Positions 33,175-42,163 of a stretch of DNA of 55,282 bases are shown here, one piece after another. The notes under the pieces were generated by a model. The model had not been told where the DNA came from. It did no database searches and saw nothing but the letters and a program-made list of their open reading frames with translations. The DNA comes from Natrialba swarupiae (GTDB lineage Archaea; Halobacteriota; Halobacteria; Halobacteriales; Natrialbaceae). Location: the NCBI RefSeq assembly GCF_008245225.1, contig NZ_VTAW01000024.1:1-55282 (forward strand), in the 5' to 3' direction. The translations under genes and the position numbers were made by a program. How positions within the stretch are numbered: the stretch's first letter is position 1; every line of letters begins with the position of its first letter.

Positions 33175-35859
33175 ATGCCGAGTCATTACGATCACGCGCA
33201 GGTACAGGAGTTTTGGCAGTACGTTTGGGAGCGCGACGACGTCTACGAGCTTCCGGACGACGCGACGGACCCGACGTACGTCCTGGGGATGTTTCCGTAC
33301 ACCTCCGGGACGCTTCACATGGGCCACGTTCGCAACTACGCGATCACCGACGCCTACGCCCGATATCGGCGGATGTGTGGCGACGACGTCCTCCATCCGA
33401 TGGGGTGGGACGCGTTCGGTCTCCCCGCGGAGAACGCCGCCTACGAGCGTGCGAGCGATCCGGAGTCGTGGACCAAAGCGTGTATCCGCCGGATGCGAGA
33501 GGAACTCGAGACGCTGGGCTTTGGCTACGACTGGTCCCGAGAAATCACGACCTGTGAGCCGGAGTACTACCGGTGGAACCAGTGGCTGTTCAAACGCCTC
33601 TACGAGGCGGGGCTCGTCGAGTACGAGGCGGCGACGGTCAACTGGTGTCCCGACTGCGAGACGGTACTCGCCGACGCACAGGTCGACGAACGGGACGATG
33701 ATCGGATCTGCTGGCGGTGTGATACGCCTGTCGAGCAACGCGAACTCGACCAGTGGTTTTTCACGATCACGGAGTACGCCGAGGAGCTCCACGACGGTCT
33801 CGAGGACCTCGAGGGGTGGCCCGAGGGCGTCCGCGAGATTCAGCGAAACTGGATCGGCCGCCAGGAAGGCGCGAAAATCGACTTCGAACTGTCGGCACCT
33901 GTCACGGGCGACGAATCGAACGGGGCGATCGACGCTGTCGACGTCTTCAGCACCCGGCCGGAGACGATCTACGGGGCGACGTACCTCGCCGTCTCGCCCG
34001 GACACGACCTCGCCCGAGCGCTCGCCGACCGAGACGACGACATCGCCGACTACGTGGAGACGGTCCGCGAGCGCGGGCCCGACGAGGTCGGCTTCTCCGG
34101 CGTCGAGACCGACGTGACGGCGGTCCATCCCCTGACGGGAGCGAAACTGCCGGTGTACGTCGCCGGCTACGTGCTGGAGGACGTCGGGACGGGTGCCGTC
34201 ATGGGCGTTCCCGGCCACAACGAGCGCGATCACGGGTTCGCACTCGAGCACGACCTGCCGATCGAACGCGTGGTCGTCACCGGGACCGAAGACGACACTG
34301 CTGGTGACGAGACGTTCGAGGACGGACCGTACACGGGCGAGGGCATCCTCGAGGGAAGCGGCGAGTACGACGGCCTCGAGACCGAACGTGTGCGAGACCG
34401 GCTGATCGCGGACCACGACGCGATTCAGGCAGACGTCACCTATCGGCTCCGGGACTGGCTGATCTCGCGACAGCGCTACTGGGGGACGCCGATCCCGGTC
34501 GTCCACTGTGACGACTGTGGACACGTGCTCGTCCCCGACGAGGAGCTTCCGGTCGAACTCCCGGAGTTCGTCCGCACGACGGGGAACCCACTCGAGGAAC
34601 ACGACTCGTTCCGGCACACGACCTGTCCCGAGTGTGGCGGCCCCGCTCGCCGGGAGACCGACACGATGGACACGTTCGTCGACTCCTCGTGGTACTTCCT
34701 GCGATTTCTCTCCCCCGATCTCGCGGAGGCACCGTTCGACGCCGAACGTGCAGACGAGTGGCTCCCGATCGACGTCTACGTTGGCGGCGACGAGCACGCG
34801 ATCCTCCACCTGCTGTACATCCGGTTTATGACCCGTGCACTCGCCGATATCGGCCTGATCGAGAAGCGAGAGCCGGTCGAGCGACTCGTCAGTCAGGGGA
34901 CGGTGCTCTACGACGGCGAGAAGATGTCCACGTCGAAGGGCAACGTGGTCGCGCCCCTCGAGTACGGTGCGGAGACGACGCGGCTGTTCGTCCTCTCTGC
35001 GGCCCATCCCGAACAGGACTTCGAGTGGACCGCGAACAACGTTCGCGGTGCGTACGACCTCCAGCAGGACCTCTACCGGATGGCGACCGAGTTCGTCGAG
35101 GCGGCGGATACCCGCGTCGAACGACGCGACCACGACGAGTACATCGCACGCGAAATCGATCGAACCATCGTCGCGGTCACCGAGGAGTACGAACGGTTCC
35201 GGTTCCACCGTGTTGCGACCGAGATTCGAGAACTCGCGCGACTCCTTCGCCGGTATCTGGCGTACGATCGTCCACACGACGAGGTCTATCGTCGCGGTCT
35301 GTTGACCCTCGCGGCGTTGATATCACCGATGGCTCCTCACCTCGGCGAGGAACTGTGGAACAAGCTTCGGGGGGAAGGGCTGGTCGTGGAAGCCGACTGG
35401 CCGGAGCCGCAAACGGAGCCGTCGAACTACGCGAGCGAGCGTCGACTCGTCGAGCGAACCCTCGAGGACGTCCGCGACATCGTCGACGTGGCCGACATCG
35501 ACGAACCCCAGCGGATCGAACTCATCGTCGCTCCGGCGTGGACTTACCGCGTCGCGGCGGTGCTCACAGAAGAGACCGACGGAGACGTGGACGTCCCAGG
35601 CGTGGTCGATCGCGTATCCGCCACCGATCTCGAGACACCGCCTCGAGAGACCGTCGCGACGGTCGTCGGGACGCTACTCGATCGTGCGTCCAAAGGCGGC
35701 ATCGATCAACCCTTGACGTTCGACGACGAGCGAACGCTGCTCGAGCGTGCCCGGTGGCTGGTCGCCGACGAGTTCGGTGCGGACGTCGTCGTTCGCTGTG
35801 CGGAGGGCTCGGAGACGACGAAAGCCCGCCCGGGGAAGCCGGCGATCCGAATCGATTGA
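33175..35859 (+). CDS. leuS: Leucyl-tRNA synthetase, bacterial-type core
   Basis: An 894-residue class I synthetase. Catalytic motifs are HMGH (48-51) in PYTSGTLHMGHVRNY, MGWDAFGLPAENAA, NWCPDCETVLADAQV (zinc module), DSSWYFLRF and KMSTS (583-587). The order and wording follow bacterial LeuRS rather than the archaeal/eukaryotic form, while the C-terminal end (GADVVVRC...KARPGKPAIRID) looks archaeal. The CP1 editing domain has STRPETIYGATYLAV but GHNERDHGFA where bacterial enzymes have GHDxRD, so the editing Asp is Asn349. ATG 33175 fits a TATA at ~33133 better than the GTG at 33154. Some haloarchaea carry two LeuRS genes. Confidence 0.93.
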   Translation: MPSHYDHAQVQEFWQYVWERDDVYELPDDATDPTYVLGMFPYTSGTLHMGHVRNYAITDAYARYRRMCGDDVLHPMGWDAFGLPAENAAYERASDPESWTKACIRRMREELETLGFGYDWSREITTCEPEYYRWNQWLFKRLYEAGLVEYEAATVNWCPDCETVLADAQVDERDDDRICWRCDTPVEQRELDQWFFTITEYAEELHDGLEDLEGWPEGVREIQRNWIGRQEGAKIDFELSAPVTGDESNGAIDAVDVFSTRPETIYGATYLAVSPGHDLARALADRDDDIADYVETVRERGPDEVGFSGVETDVTAVHPLTGAKLPVYVAGYVLEDVGTGAVMGVPGHNERDHGFALEHDLPIERVVVTGTEDDTAGDETFEDGPYTGEGILEGSGEYDGLETERVRDRLIADHDAIQADVTYRLRDWLISRQRYWGTPIPVVHCDDCGHVLVPDEELPVELPEFVRTTGNPLEEHDSFRHTTCPECGGPARRETDTMDTFVDSSWYFLRFLSPDLAEAPFDAERADEWLPIDVYVGGDEHAILHLLYIRFMTRALADIGLIEKREPVERLVSQGTVLYDGEKMSTSKGNVVAPLEYGAETTRLFVLSAAHPEQDFEWTANNVRGAYDLQQDLYRMATEFVEAADTRVERRDHDEYIAREIDRTIVAVTEEYERFRFHRVATEIRELARLLRRYLAYDRPHDEVYRRGLLTLAALISPMAPHLGEELWNKLRGEGLVVEADWPEPQTEPSNYASERRLVERTLEDVRDIVDVADIDEPQRIELIVAPAWTYRVAAVLTEETDGDVDVPGVVDRVSATDLETPPRETVATVVGTLLDRASKGGIDQPLTFDDERTLLERARWLVADEFGADVVVRCAEGSETTKARPGKPAIRID

Positions 35860-35933
35860 GGACGGTCGCCGGTTCGTTTCTCTCGAGGGATGAACCGATC
35901 GTTCAGACGGGTTGCCATCACGATGGACCGACA

Positions 35934-35957
35934 CACCTGCCCCAGGGGTCGCAGGTG
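35934..35957. terminator. Hairpin between convergent genes
   Basis: CACCTGC (35934-35940) pairs with GCAGGTG (35951-35957) around a CCC/GGGG inner stem, in the short gap between the ends of leuS and the sensor kinase gene. It could slow transcription from both sides. No T-run follows, so terminator function is uncertain. Confidence 0.3.
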
Positions 35958-35985
35958 CGCCGGCACTGACCGACAGGAAACCGTA

Positions 35986-37959
35986 TCAGGCCGACCTCGT
36001 CACCGTCGATTCGGGATGGGCCGGAAGCGAAAACGAGAACGTCGATCCCTCGCCTGGCTCGGATTCCACCCAGATGTCGCCGCCGTGACGTTCGACGATG
36101 CGTTCACAGAGCGCGAGGCCGATCCCGCTCCCGGAGCGCTCGTCGACCGAGTGGAGTCGTTCGAAAACACCGAATATCCGGTCCGTGTCGGCGGGATCGA
36201 TACCGATCCCGTCGTCGCTAACCGAGAGGATCCACTCGTCGCCGTCGCGTTTCGCGGAGACGTGAACCGTGGGCGGTTCGTCGTCTGCGTACTCGATCGC
36301 GTTCGAGAGCAGGTTCTGGAAGACCTGCCGTAACTGGTTGCCGTCGCCCTGAACGCGTGGAAGTGATTCGGCGGTGATCTCCGCATCGCTCTCCTCGATC
36401 TGAAACCACAGATCCTGCCGGACGTCTGTGAGCACGTCGTCCAGGTCGACCGGCTCGAACGGTCTACCCGCGCTCTCGACCCGTGAAAACGCCAGCAAGC
36501 CATCGATCATCTCGCGCATGCGGTCGGCACCGTCGACGGCGTACTCGATGAACTCCTCGCCGTCCTCGTCTAACTCGTCGCCGTAGCGGTCCTCGATCAA
36601 CCGGAGGTAGCTCGAGACCATCCGCAACGGCTCCTGGAGATCGTGAGAGGCCGCGTACGCGAACTGCTCGAGTCGTTCGTTCGACTCCTCGAGGCGTCGG
36701 CGATACTCCTTTCGCTCGGTAACGTCCCGGAAGTAGACCGACGCTCCCGTCTCGGAGGGATAGATCGTCACCTCGAGCCAGCGGTCGGCCAGATCGAAGT
36801 AGTGGACGTAGCTGGTCGGCTCCTGGGTGTCCATCGCCGTCTCGAAGCTCTCACGGACGATCTCCTGGTTCGCCGCCTCCGGAAACTGCTCCCAGAGCTG
36901 CTCTCCCAGGAGTTCGGACTCCGAGCGCTGGAGAAGTTCCTCCGCGCGGTCGTTGACGTGCGTATACCGAAACTCCTCGTCGAACGCACAGACAGCGTCG
37001 TCTATCCGTCCGAGAATCTCCTCCAGTCTGGTCTCGAGGTGCTTTCGTTCGGTGATATCCTGAAGGGCGTACACCGCGCCGTCGAACGAGCCGTCGGCGT
37101 CGAACAGTGGACGACAGTGTGTAGAGAGCCAGACGCGGGTTCCGTCGGGTTGGTCGAAGCCGATGACTTCGCCGTACACTGGCTCTTCCGTCTCTTCGAC
37201 GATCGAAAACGGAAGCGCTTCACTGGCCAGCGGATCGCCCGATTCGTCGACGAGATTCCACCGATCGTCGTCGTGTGTGTACGTCCGCAACTCCTCGATC
37301 GGTCGGCCGAGCAGCTCTTCGGCTCGCTCGTTTGCAAACACGTTCGTCCCGTCCGAATCGACGAGCGTGATTCCGATCGGAGTCGTTTCGACGATTTCGT
37401 CCGTTAGTTCCATCTCCTCGTGATGTCGTCGGTTCGCTCGTTCGTGCTCGATCGCAGAAGCGAGAACGTTCGCAACGGTCCTGACGAAGATCACGTCAGG
37501 GTCCGTGTACTCGGTATACGCCTCGTTGCGCACGTCGAGAACACCCCAGGGATCGTCCTCCGGTCCGACAACCACACTGATGCCACTTTGTACGTTGCGT
37601 TCGTATCCGCGATCGAGATCGGCGACGCGTTCGTCCGTTCGGACGTCTTCGACGACGACGGGGGCGTCGACCGTCAACGCCTGTCGGATGCGAGTGTTCG
37701 GATCCGGCACGACGACCGTCGACGTGGTGTCTTCGTCGACCGCGCCGCTGACACCCTGTACGTGAAACCGGCCGTCCGACAGCGACTCGAGGGCTACACA
37801 CGAATCCACCGACAGCGTCTCGGCGATCGCGTCGGTGGCTCGCTCGAGCAGCTCCTCGAGTGGCCCCTCCGACAGCGCGAGATCGGAGAGGTCCGCGACC
37901 AGTTGCTGTTGGCGGTCCCGACGCTCGAGTTCCGAGCCGGTTCCGTTGGGCGACGCCAT
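35986..37959 (-). CDS. Sensor histidine kinase (GAF-PAS-PAS-HisKA-HATPase)
   Basis: A 657-residue soluble kinase with no membrane helix. A GAF domain covers about 15-175, PAS domains about 185-310 and 315-425 (ITERKHLE and VTERKEYR mark their ends), then HisKA with the phosphorylated His in FAYAASHDLQEPLRMVSSYL. The ATP-binding domain has QNLLSNAIEYA (N box), SDDGIGIDP (G1) and SGSGIGLALCERI (G2). No response-regulator gene is adjacent, which is common in haloarchaea. The signal is unknown; the PAS/GAF set suggests light, redox or a small ligand. Confidence 0.93.
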   Translation of the reverse strand: MASPNGTGSELERRDRQQQLVADLSDLALSEGPLEELLERATDAIAETLSVDSCVALESLSDGRFHVQGVSGAVDEDTTSTVVVPDPNTRIRQALTVDAPVVVEDVRTDERVADLDRGYERNVQSGISVVVGPEDDPWGVLDVRNEAYTEYTDPDVIFVRTVANVLASAIEHERANRRHHEEMELTDEIVETTPIGITLVDSDGTNVFANERAEELLGRPIEELRTYTHDDDRWNLVDESGDPLASEALPFSIVEETEEPVYGEVIGFDQPDGTRVWLSTHCRPLFDADGSFDGAVYALQDITERKHLETRLEEILGRIDDAVCAFDEEFRYTHVNDRAEELLQRSESELLGEQLWEQFPEAANQEIVRESFETAMDTQEPTSYVHYFDLADRWLEVTIYPSETGASVYFRDVTERKEYRRRLEESNERLEQFAYAASHDLQEPLRMVSSYLRLIEDRYGDELDEDGEEFIEYAVDGADRMREMIDGLLAFSRVESAGRPFEPVDLDDVLTDVRQDLWFQIEESDAEITAESLPRVQGDGNQLRQVFQNLLSNAIEYADDEPPTVHVSAKRDGDEWILSVSDDGIGIDPADTDRIFGVFERLHSVDERSGSGIGLALCERIVERHGGDIWVESEPGEGSTFSFSLPAHPESTVTRSA

Positions 37960-38008
37960 TTTGACTGGACTAGTCGTGAGCCACGCGTAAAGAGGCTCCG
38001 CTGGACAG

Positions 38009-38605
38009 TCACACCACGAGCATCGAACTGAACTCGTAGCTGTAGATGTGGTTGAGCATCAGGTATGTAACGATTCCGAGAAAGAGACTCAGAATCCACG
38101 AGCCGGCGGCGATGCGCCCGACTCGAGCGTGAGAGGTCTCCCGAAGCTCCGAGGGAGTATGTGTGAGCCCGAGGATCAACGCGTAGAGGACGACCGGAAC
38201 GGCGACGATCGAGAGGACGATGTGGATCCCCAGCATGATCAGGTAGGCGTAGTAGACGGCATCCGGCCCGACGAAGAGTTTCTCGCCGCCCCCGCCGACG
38301 CGAATCAGATAGACGACCAGAAAGAAGATGATGAGTACGAACCCACCGACCATCGCGAACCGATGTTTCTCGATTTCGTTCGTTCGGATCCAGTACCACC
38401 CGAGTACGAGGAGAACCAGCGTCACCGAGTTGATGGCTGCGATCGCGTGGGTAAGTGCGTTTATCTGTGCGTTCGTGAGATCCGGATAGATCGGAATATC
38501 AAGGACGAACGTCCCGATAACCAACGCGTATCCGACGATCGTCAACAGGATCGTAACTCCGATCGGGCGCTCCCGAAGTCGCCGTCTCGCACCCGCAGTT
38601 GCCAT
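38009..38605 (-). CDS. DUF420 membrane protein (CtaM-like)
   Basis: A 198-residue protein with five membrane helices. NAQINALTHAIAAINSVTLVLLVLGWYWIR, EIEKHRFAM and the His-bearing helices (LMLGIHIVLSIVAVPVVLYALILG, SHARVGRIAAGSWILSLFLGIVTYLML) match DUF420. Bacterial CtaM of this family is needed to mature heme-copper oxidases, so the haloarchaeal protein probably assists oxidase assembly along with the CtaA-CtaB fusion at 43945-45366. The sensor kinase gene follows 49 bp downstream on the same strand. Confidence 0.85.
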   Translation of the reverse strand: MATAGARRRLRERPIGVTILLTIVGYALVIGTFVLDIPIYPDLTNAQINALTHAIAAINSVTLVLLVLGWYWIRTNEIEKHRFAMVGGFVLIIFFLVVYLIRVGGGGEKLFVGPDAVYYAYLIMLGIHIVLSIVAVPVVLYALILGLTHTPSELRETSHARVGRIAAGSWILSLFLGIVTYLMLNHIYSYEFSSMLVV

Positions 38606-38656
38606 TGGTCTCGATTGGACGGGACGTCGTATCTGTCTTGCTGTTTCCGAACGCGA

Positions 38657-38944
38657 TCAGTCGGAGTCCCCGTCGGTGGTGTTCGCTGTGAGCGCGACCG
38701 TCCCGTCCTCGCCGACGGTGACCTCGTATCCACAGAACTGAAACGAGACTTCACAGTCCGTCGTGGGCCGATTGGCGCACAACGAATCGAGTGCATCCGG
38801 GTCGACGACCGCGTGGAGCGGTTCGTACTCCGGCGGTTGCAACTCGTCCGGTGAAATCCCCTCCGCCTCCGCGACTGCCTCGACGACCGCACGGCTCGGT
38901 GGTTTTCGAACGGTTTCGCCAGCATTGTCGCCACCACCATCCAT
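38657..38944 (-). CDS. HalOD1 output-domain protein
   Basis: A 95-residue acidic protein. PPSRAVVEAVAEAEGISPDE, PPEYEPLHAVVDPDALDSL and VSFQFCGYEVTVGEDGTVAL form the whole HalOD1 domain, found only in halophilic archaea as a stand-alone protein or attached to response regulators. Its action is undefined; a signalling output role is assumed from domain combinations. The start at ATG 38944 lies about 30 bp after a TTTTATT box on the minus strand (near 38976). Confidence 0.82.
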   Translation of the reverse strand: MDGGGDNAGETVRKPPSRAVVEAVAEAEGISPDELQPPEYEPLHAVVDPDALDSLCANRPTTDCEVSFQFCGYEVTVGEDGTVALTANTTDGDSD

Positions 38945-39145
38945 CGTAATGCTCGCTTTCGAACCCCATCGAATAAAACTGTCCTTCTCCGTTTCGATTC
39001 GGGTGTCCGCCGACGTGAGAGCCTTCGATATCGAAGGATAAATCGTCCGATCCGATTCGGCCCGGAGTGCGATGGTCCGTCGATCCACGGGGAGAGACAG
39101 CGTTACCTCAGCAATATATCAACTTTCGGTGGCGACGGCGTCGAA

Positions 39146-39919
39146 TCAATCCGTCCGCGGAATCGAGCGCGCGCCGAGGGCGAAGGCGACGATTGCGATC
39201 GTTGCGAGGACGGCGAGGTTTGCAAGTACGGGGTCGACACCGGCGACGCCGGCCGGGTCTGCCTCCGGGAAGGTCGCCGCCCGCACCCCTCGAGCGAAGT
39301 AGGTCAGCGGTGAGAGTTCGACGAGCGGTCCGAACCAGCCGGGCAGTTGCTCGAGTGGAACGAACGTCTCGGAGAGAAAGAGCAACGGGAGCCCGATGGC
39401 GTTACTCGCGGCGACCGCGCCGTCCTGGGAGTCAGTGTAACTGCCGAGCATCGCACCGACGCCACAGAAACAGACGACGCCGACGAGGACGTAGGGAACG
39501 AGTACCGGAGAGAGAACGATGTCGGCGCCGGTCAGTACGACCACGAGAACAAGGATGAGGACGCTCGCGAGCCCGATGATGATCGCGTTCACGAGCGTCT
39601 GAGAGAGCAACCACTCGCCGCGAGTCAACGGCGTCGTCGCGAGCTTCTCGAATCGGTTCCCCTCTCGGTGGCGGGCGACCTCGCTTCCCATCCGCGAGAG
39701 CGGCGTAAAGAGGACGACGACGGCCAGATACCCCGGCACGTAGTAGGCTGCGGGCTCGGCGAAGAGTCCGCCGCCGGTCGGGTCGGTCTGGACCAACGCA
39801 CCGAAGATGACGATCAGGATCACCGGGAAGAAAAACGTAAAGAAGACGGCGGTTCGCCGACGGACGAACGAGCGCCAGCCGGCGTTCGTCTCCGCACGCA
39901 CCCGATCGATCCGGCTCAC
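39146..39919 (-). CDS. ABC-2 type exporter permease
   Basis: A 257-residue membrane protein with six helices. The first helix (RRTAVFFTFFFPVILIVIFGALV) lies after a short amphipathic start, and the ABC-2 signature region is LPLLFLSETFVPLEQLPGWFGPLVELSPLTYFARGVRA. It pairs with the ATPase gene, which it overlaps by four bases. NodJ/DrrB-like exporters of this form move lipids, drugs or polysaccharides; the cargo here is unknown. Confidence 0.9.
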   Translation of the reverse strand: MSRIDRVRAETNAGWRSFVRRRTAVFFTFFFPVILIVIFGALVQTDPTGGGLFAEPAAYYVPGYLAVVVLFTPLSRMGSEVARHREGNRFEKLATTPLTRGEWLLSQTLVNAIIIGLASVLILVLVVVLTGADIVLSPVLVPYVLVGVVCFCGVGAMLGSYTDSQDGAVAASNAIGLPLLFLSETFVPLEQLPGWFGPLVELSPLTYFARGVRAATFPEADPAGVAGVDPVLANLAVLATIAIVAFALGARSIPRTD

Positions 39920-40932
39920 GCGGTCTCACCCGCCGACGTCTGTTCGTCGTCCCGCGTTTCGGTTTCGGTCCCGCCAGCGCGGTTTCGATCCGCCGCGTCC
40001 GTCCGGCCGAGTTCGGCCCGGGACGCGAGTTCGAGATAGACCTCCTCGAGTCCGGGTTCTGTCCACTCGAGTCCCGAGTACGCGATTTCCCGTTCCTCGA
40101 GGTAGTCGACGACGTCGCCGATCTCTGGAGGGGTGACGGCCCGGACGACGATCGAGTCCGTCGTGGGCGAGCGGCTCTCGCCCCCTCTCGAGTCGCTCGG
40201 CTGTTCCACCGGATACGCTAGCTCGTCGAACGCCGCCGGTTTCGCAGCCGTCTCGATCGTCAGCCGACTCGAGCCGCCGTGTTCGTCCACGAGATCGGTC
40301 GGCGTTCCGTCGGCGACGAGCGCGCCGTCGGCCAGCAAGCCGACGCGGTCGGCGAGACGTTCGGCTTCCGCCATGTCGTGTGTCGTGAGGACGACGGTCG
40401 TCCCGCCCGCGGAGAGCGACTCGATCAGACGCCAGACCGTCCGCCGACCCGCGGGGTCGATACCGGTCGTCGGCTCGTCCAGAAAGAGGACGTCGGGATC
40501 GTTGACGAGCGTCGCCCCGACGCAGACCCGCCGCTGTTGCCCGCCGGAGAGGGCCTCGTACCACGTGTCGCCGGCGTCGGCGAGGCCCACGTCTGCGAGT
40601 ACCTCCTCGGGATCGCGAGCGTCGTCGTACAGCCCCGCGTAGTAGCTGAGCAACTCGTGGGCGGTGAGCCGATCTGGCGGCGAGAACGCTTGCGGGAGGA
40701 CCGCAAGCCGGTTTCGGTCGGTCGCCGGCGGTGGGTCACCCAGTACTCGTGCGGTTCCCGAATCTGGCTCCGTCGTCCCCGTCAGCGCCCGGACCAGCGT
40801 CGTCTTTCCGGCTCCGTTCGGTCCGATCAACCCGAAGATTTCACCGCGTTCGATCGCCACGGAAACGCCCGCCAGGGCGACCGTCTCGCCGTAGGATTTC
40901 CGAAGCTCACTCGCCTCGACGACGGCTTCCAT
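39916..40932 (-). CDS. ABC transporter ATP-binding protein
   Basis: A 338-residue ATPase of the DrrA/CcmA group. Walker A is GPNGAGKTT, the Q-loop is VLPQAFSPPDRLT, the signature LSGGQQRR, Walker B VLFLDEPTTGIDP, and the H-loop LTTHDM. A C-terminal extension of ~115 residues with a beta-rich regulatory part and a Glu/Thr-rich tail follows, typical of exporters of this class. It is translated just before the permease. Confidence 0.93.
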   Translation of the reverse strand: MEAVVEASELRKSYGETVALAGVSVAIERGEIFGLIGPNGAGKTTLVRALTGTTEPDSGTARVLGDPPPATDRNRLAVLPQAFSPPDRLTAHELLSYYAGLYDDARDPEEVLADVGLADAGDTWYEALSGGQQRRVCVGATLVNDPDVLFLDEPTTGIDPAGRRTVWRLIESLSAGGTTVVLTTHDMAEAERLADRVGLLADGALVADGTPTDLVDEHGGSSRLTIETAAKPAAFDELAYPVEQPSDSRGGESRSPTTDSIVVRAVTPPEIGDVVDYLEEREIAYSGLEWTEPGLEEVYLELASRAELGRTDAADRNRAGGTETETRDDEQTSAGETA

Positions 40933-41062
40933 GCGCGTCGATACCCATCCGGAGCGGGTAAGGGGTTCGATTCTCGCTGGAACACACCCGGTTGCGACTC
41001 GAGGTGCGTTCTTGCCGTCGCAGGCTCAACTGTTACCGACGGGTTCGTCGTAGGCGTGTCGC

Positions 41063-42019
41063 ATGGTCGAACTGGGATACACGCTCTCGAGCGAGGAGCA
41101 CGGACCGATGGAGCTCGTCGAATACGCCCGCCGCGCGGAGGAGATCGGCTTCGATTTCGTCTCGATCTCGGATCACTTCCACCCCTGGATCTCGGCGCAG
41201 GGCGAGTCGCCGTTCGTCTGGTCGACTCTCGGCGCGATCGCGGTGGCGACCGACGAGATCGAGGTCGGCGTCGGCGTCACCTGTCCGACGATGCGCATCC
41301 ACCCCGTCAACGTCGCCCACGCCGTCGCCACCGTCGCCGAGATGTTCGACGGTCGTTTCACCTTCGGCGTCGGGACCGGTGAAAATCTGAACGAACACGT
41401 CACCGGCCACCGCTGGCCCGAACACGACGTCCGCCTCGAGATGCTCGAGGAGGCGATGGCGGTCATGCGTAACCTCTGGTCCGGTGAGACGACGAGTCAC
41501 CGCGGCGAACACTACACCGTCGAGAACGCCCGCCTCTATACGATTCCCGACGAGGAGCCGGAGACGATCGCGAGCGCCTTCGGGCCACAGACGGCTCGGT
41601 GGGCCGCCGAACACGCCGACGGTCTCTGGTGTTCGGGGCCGAACGGAGACGTCGTCGAGGCGTACCGGGACGCTGGCGGGGACGGGCCCGCGTACACACA
41701 GCTTCACACGTGTTACGCCGAAACCGAAGACGAGGCGATCGACACCGTCCTCGAGTACTGGCCCAACGGCTCCCTGCCGGGCGAACTCGCCCAGGAACTC
41801 CCGACCCCCGCTCACTTCGCGCAGGCGGCACGACTGGTCGACCGTGAGGACGTCGCCGAGTCGGGCACGACCACCGATCCAGATCCGCAAGCACACGTCG
41901 AGAGCATCGAGCAGGCGATCGACGCCGGCTACGATCACGTCTACGTCCACCAGATCGGCCCCGACCAGGAGCACGCCCTCGAGTTCTACCAGGAAGACGT
42001 GTTGCCGTCGGTTCGGTAG
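41063..42019 (+). CDS. F420-dependent LLM-class oxidoreductase (G6PDH-like family)
   Basis: A 318-residue TIM-barrel flavin/F420 oxidoreductase. MVELGYTLSSEEHGPMELVE, the active-site His in FVSISDHFHPWISAQGESPF, FTFGVGTGENLNEHV and EDVLPSVR at the C-terminus match the subgroup named for F420-dependent glucose-6-phosphate dehydrogenase (TIGR03557-like). Many haloarchaeal members have no known substrate. It is divergent from the ABC ATPase gene, with 130 bp between. Confidence 0.9.
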   Translation: MVELGYTLSSEEHGPMELVEYARRAEEIGFDFVSISDHFHPWISAQGESPFVWSTLGAIAVATDEIEVGVGVTCPTMRIHPVNVAHAVATVAEMFDGRFTFGVGTGENLNEHVTGHRWPEHDVRLEMLEEAMAVMRNLWSGETTSHRGEHYTVENARLYTIPDEEPETIASAFGPQTARWAAEHADGLWCSGPNGDVVEAYRDAGGDGPAYTQLHTCYAETEDEAIDTVLEYWPNGSLPGELAQELPTPAHFAQAARLVDREDVAESGTTTDPDPQAHVESIEQAIDAGYDHVYVHQIGPDQEHALEFYQEDVLPSVR

Positions 42020-42163
42020 CGGTTCCCGTGGACCAGGGAGACGATTGTGTACGGAACCACCCGGCGTTCGCCCCTCTCGAAAATATACTACATTTGTACT
42101 CACTTTCACGACGAATTCACCGGTTCCCGACCCGTTTTATTTCCCGCGGAGAGACCGTCGTGT

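Noticed and set aside
32818-35277. An 819-codon minus-strand frame opposite leuS
   Set aside because: It is antisense to a clearly identified synthetase and its composition (Val/Arg/Asp-rich, no motifs) is the usual shadow of haloarchaeal coding DNA.
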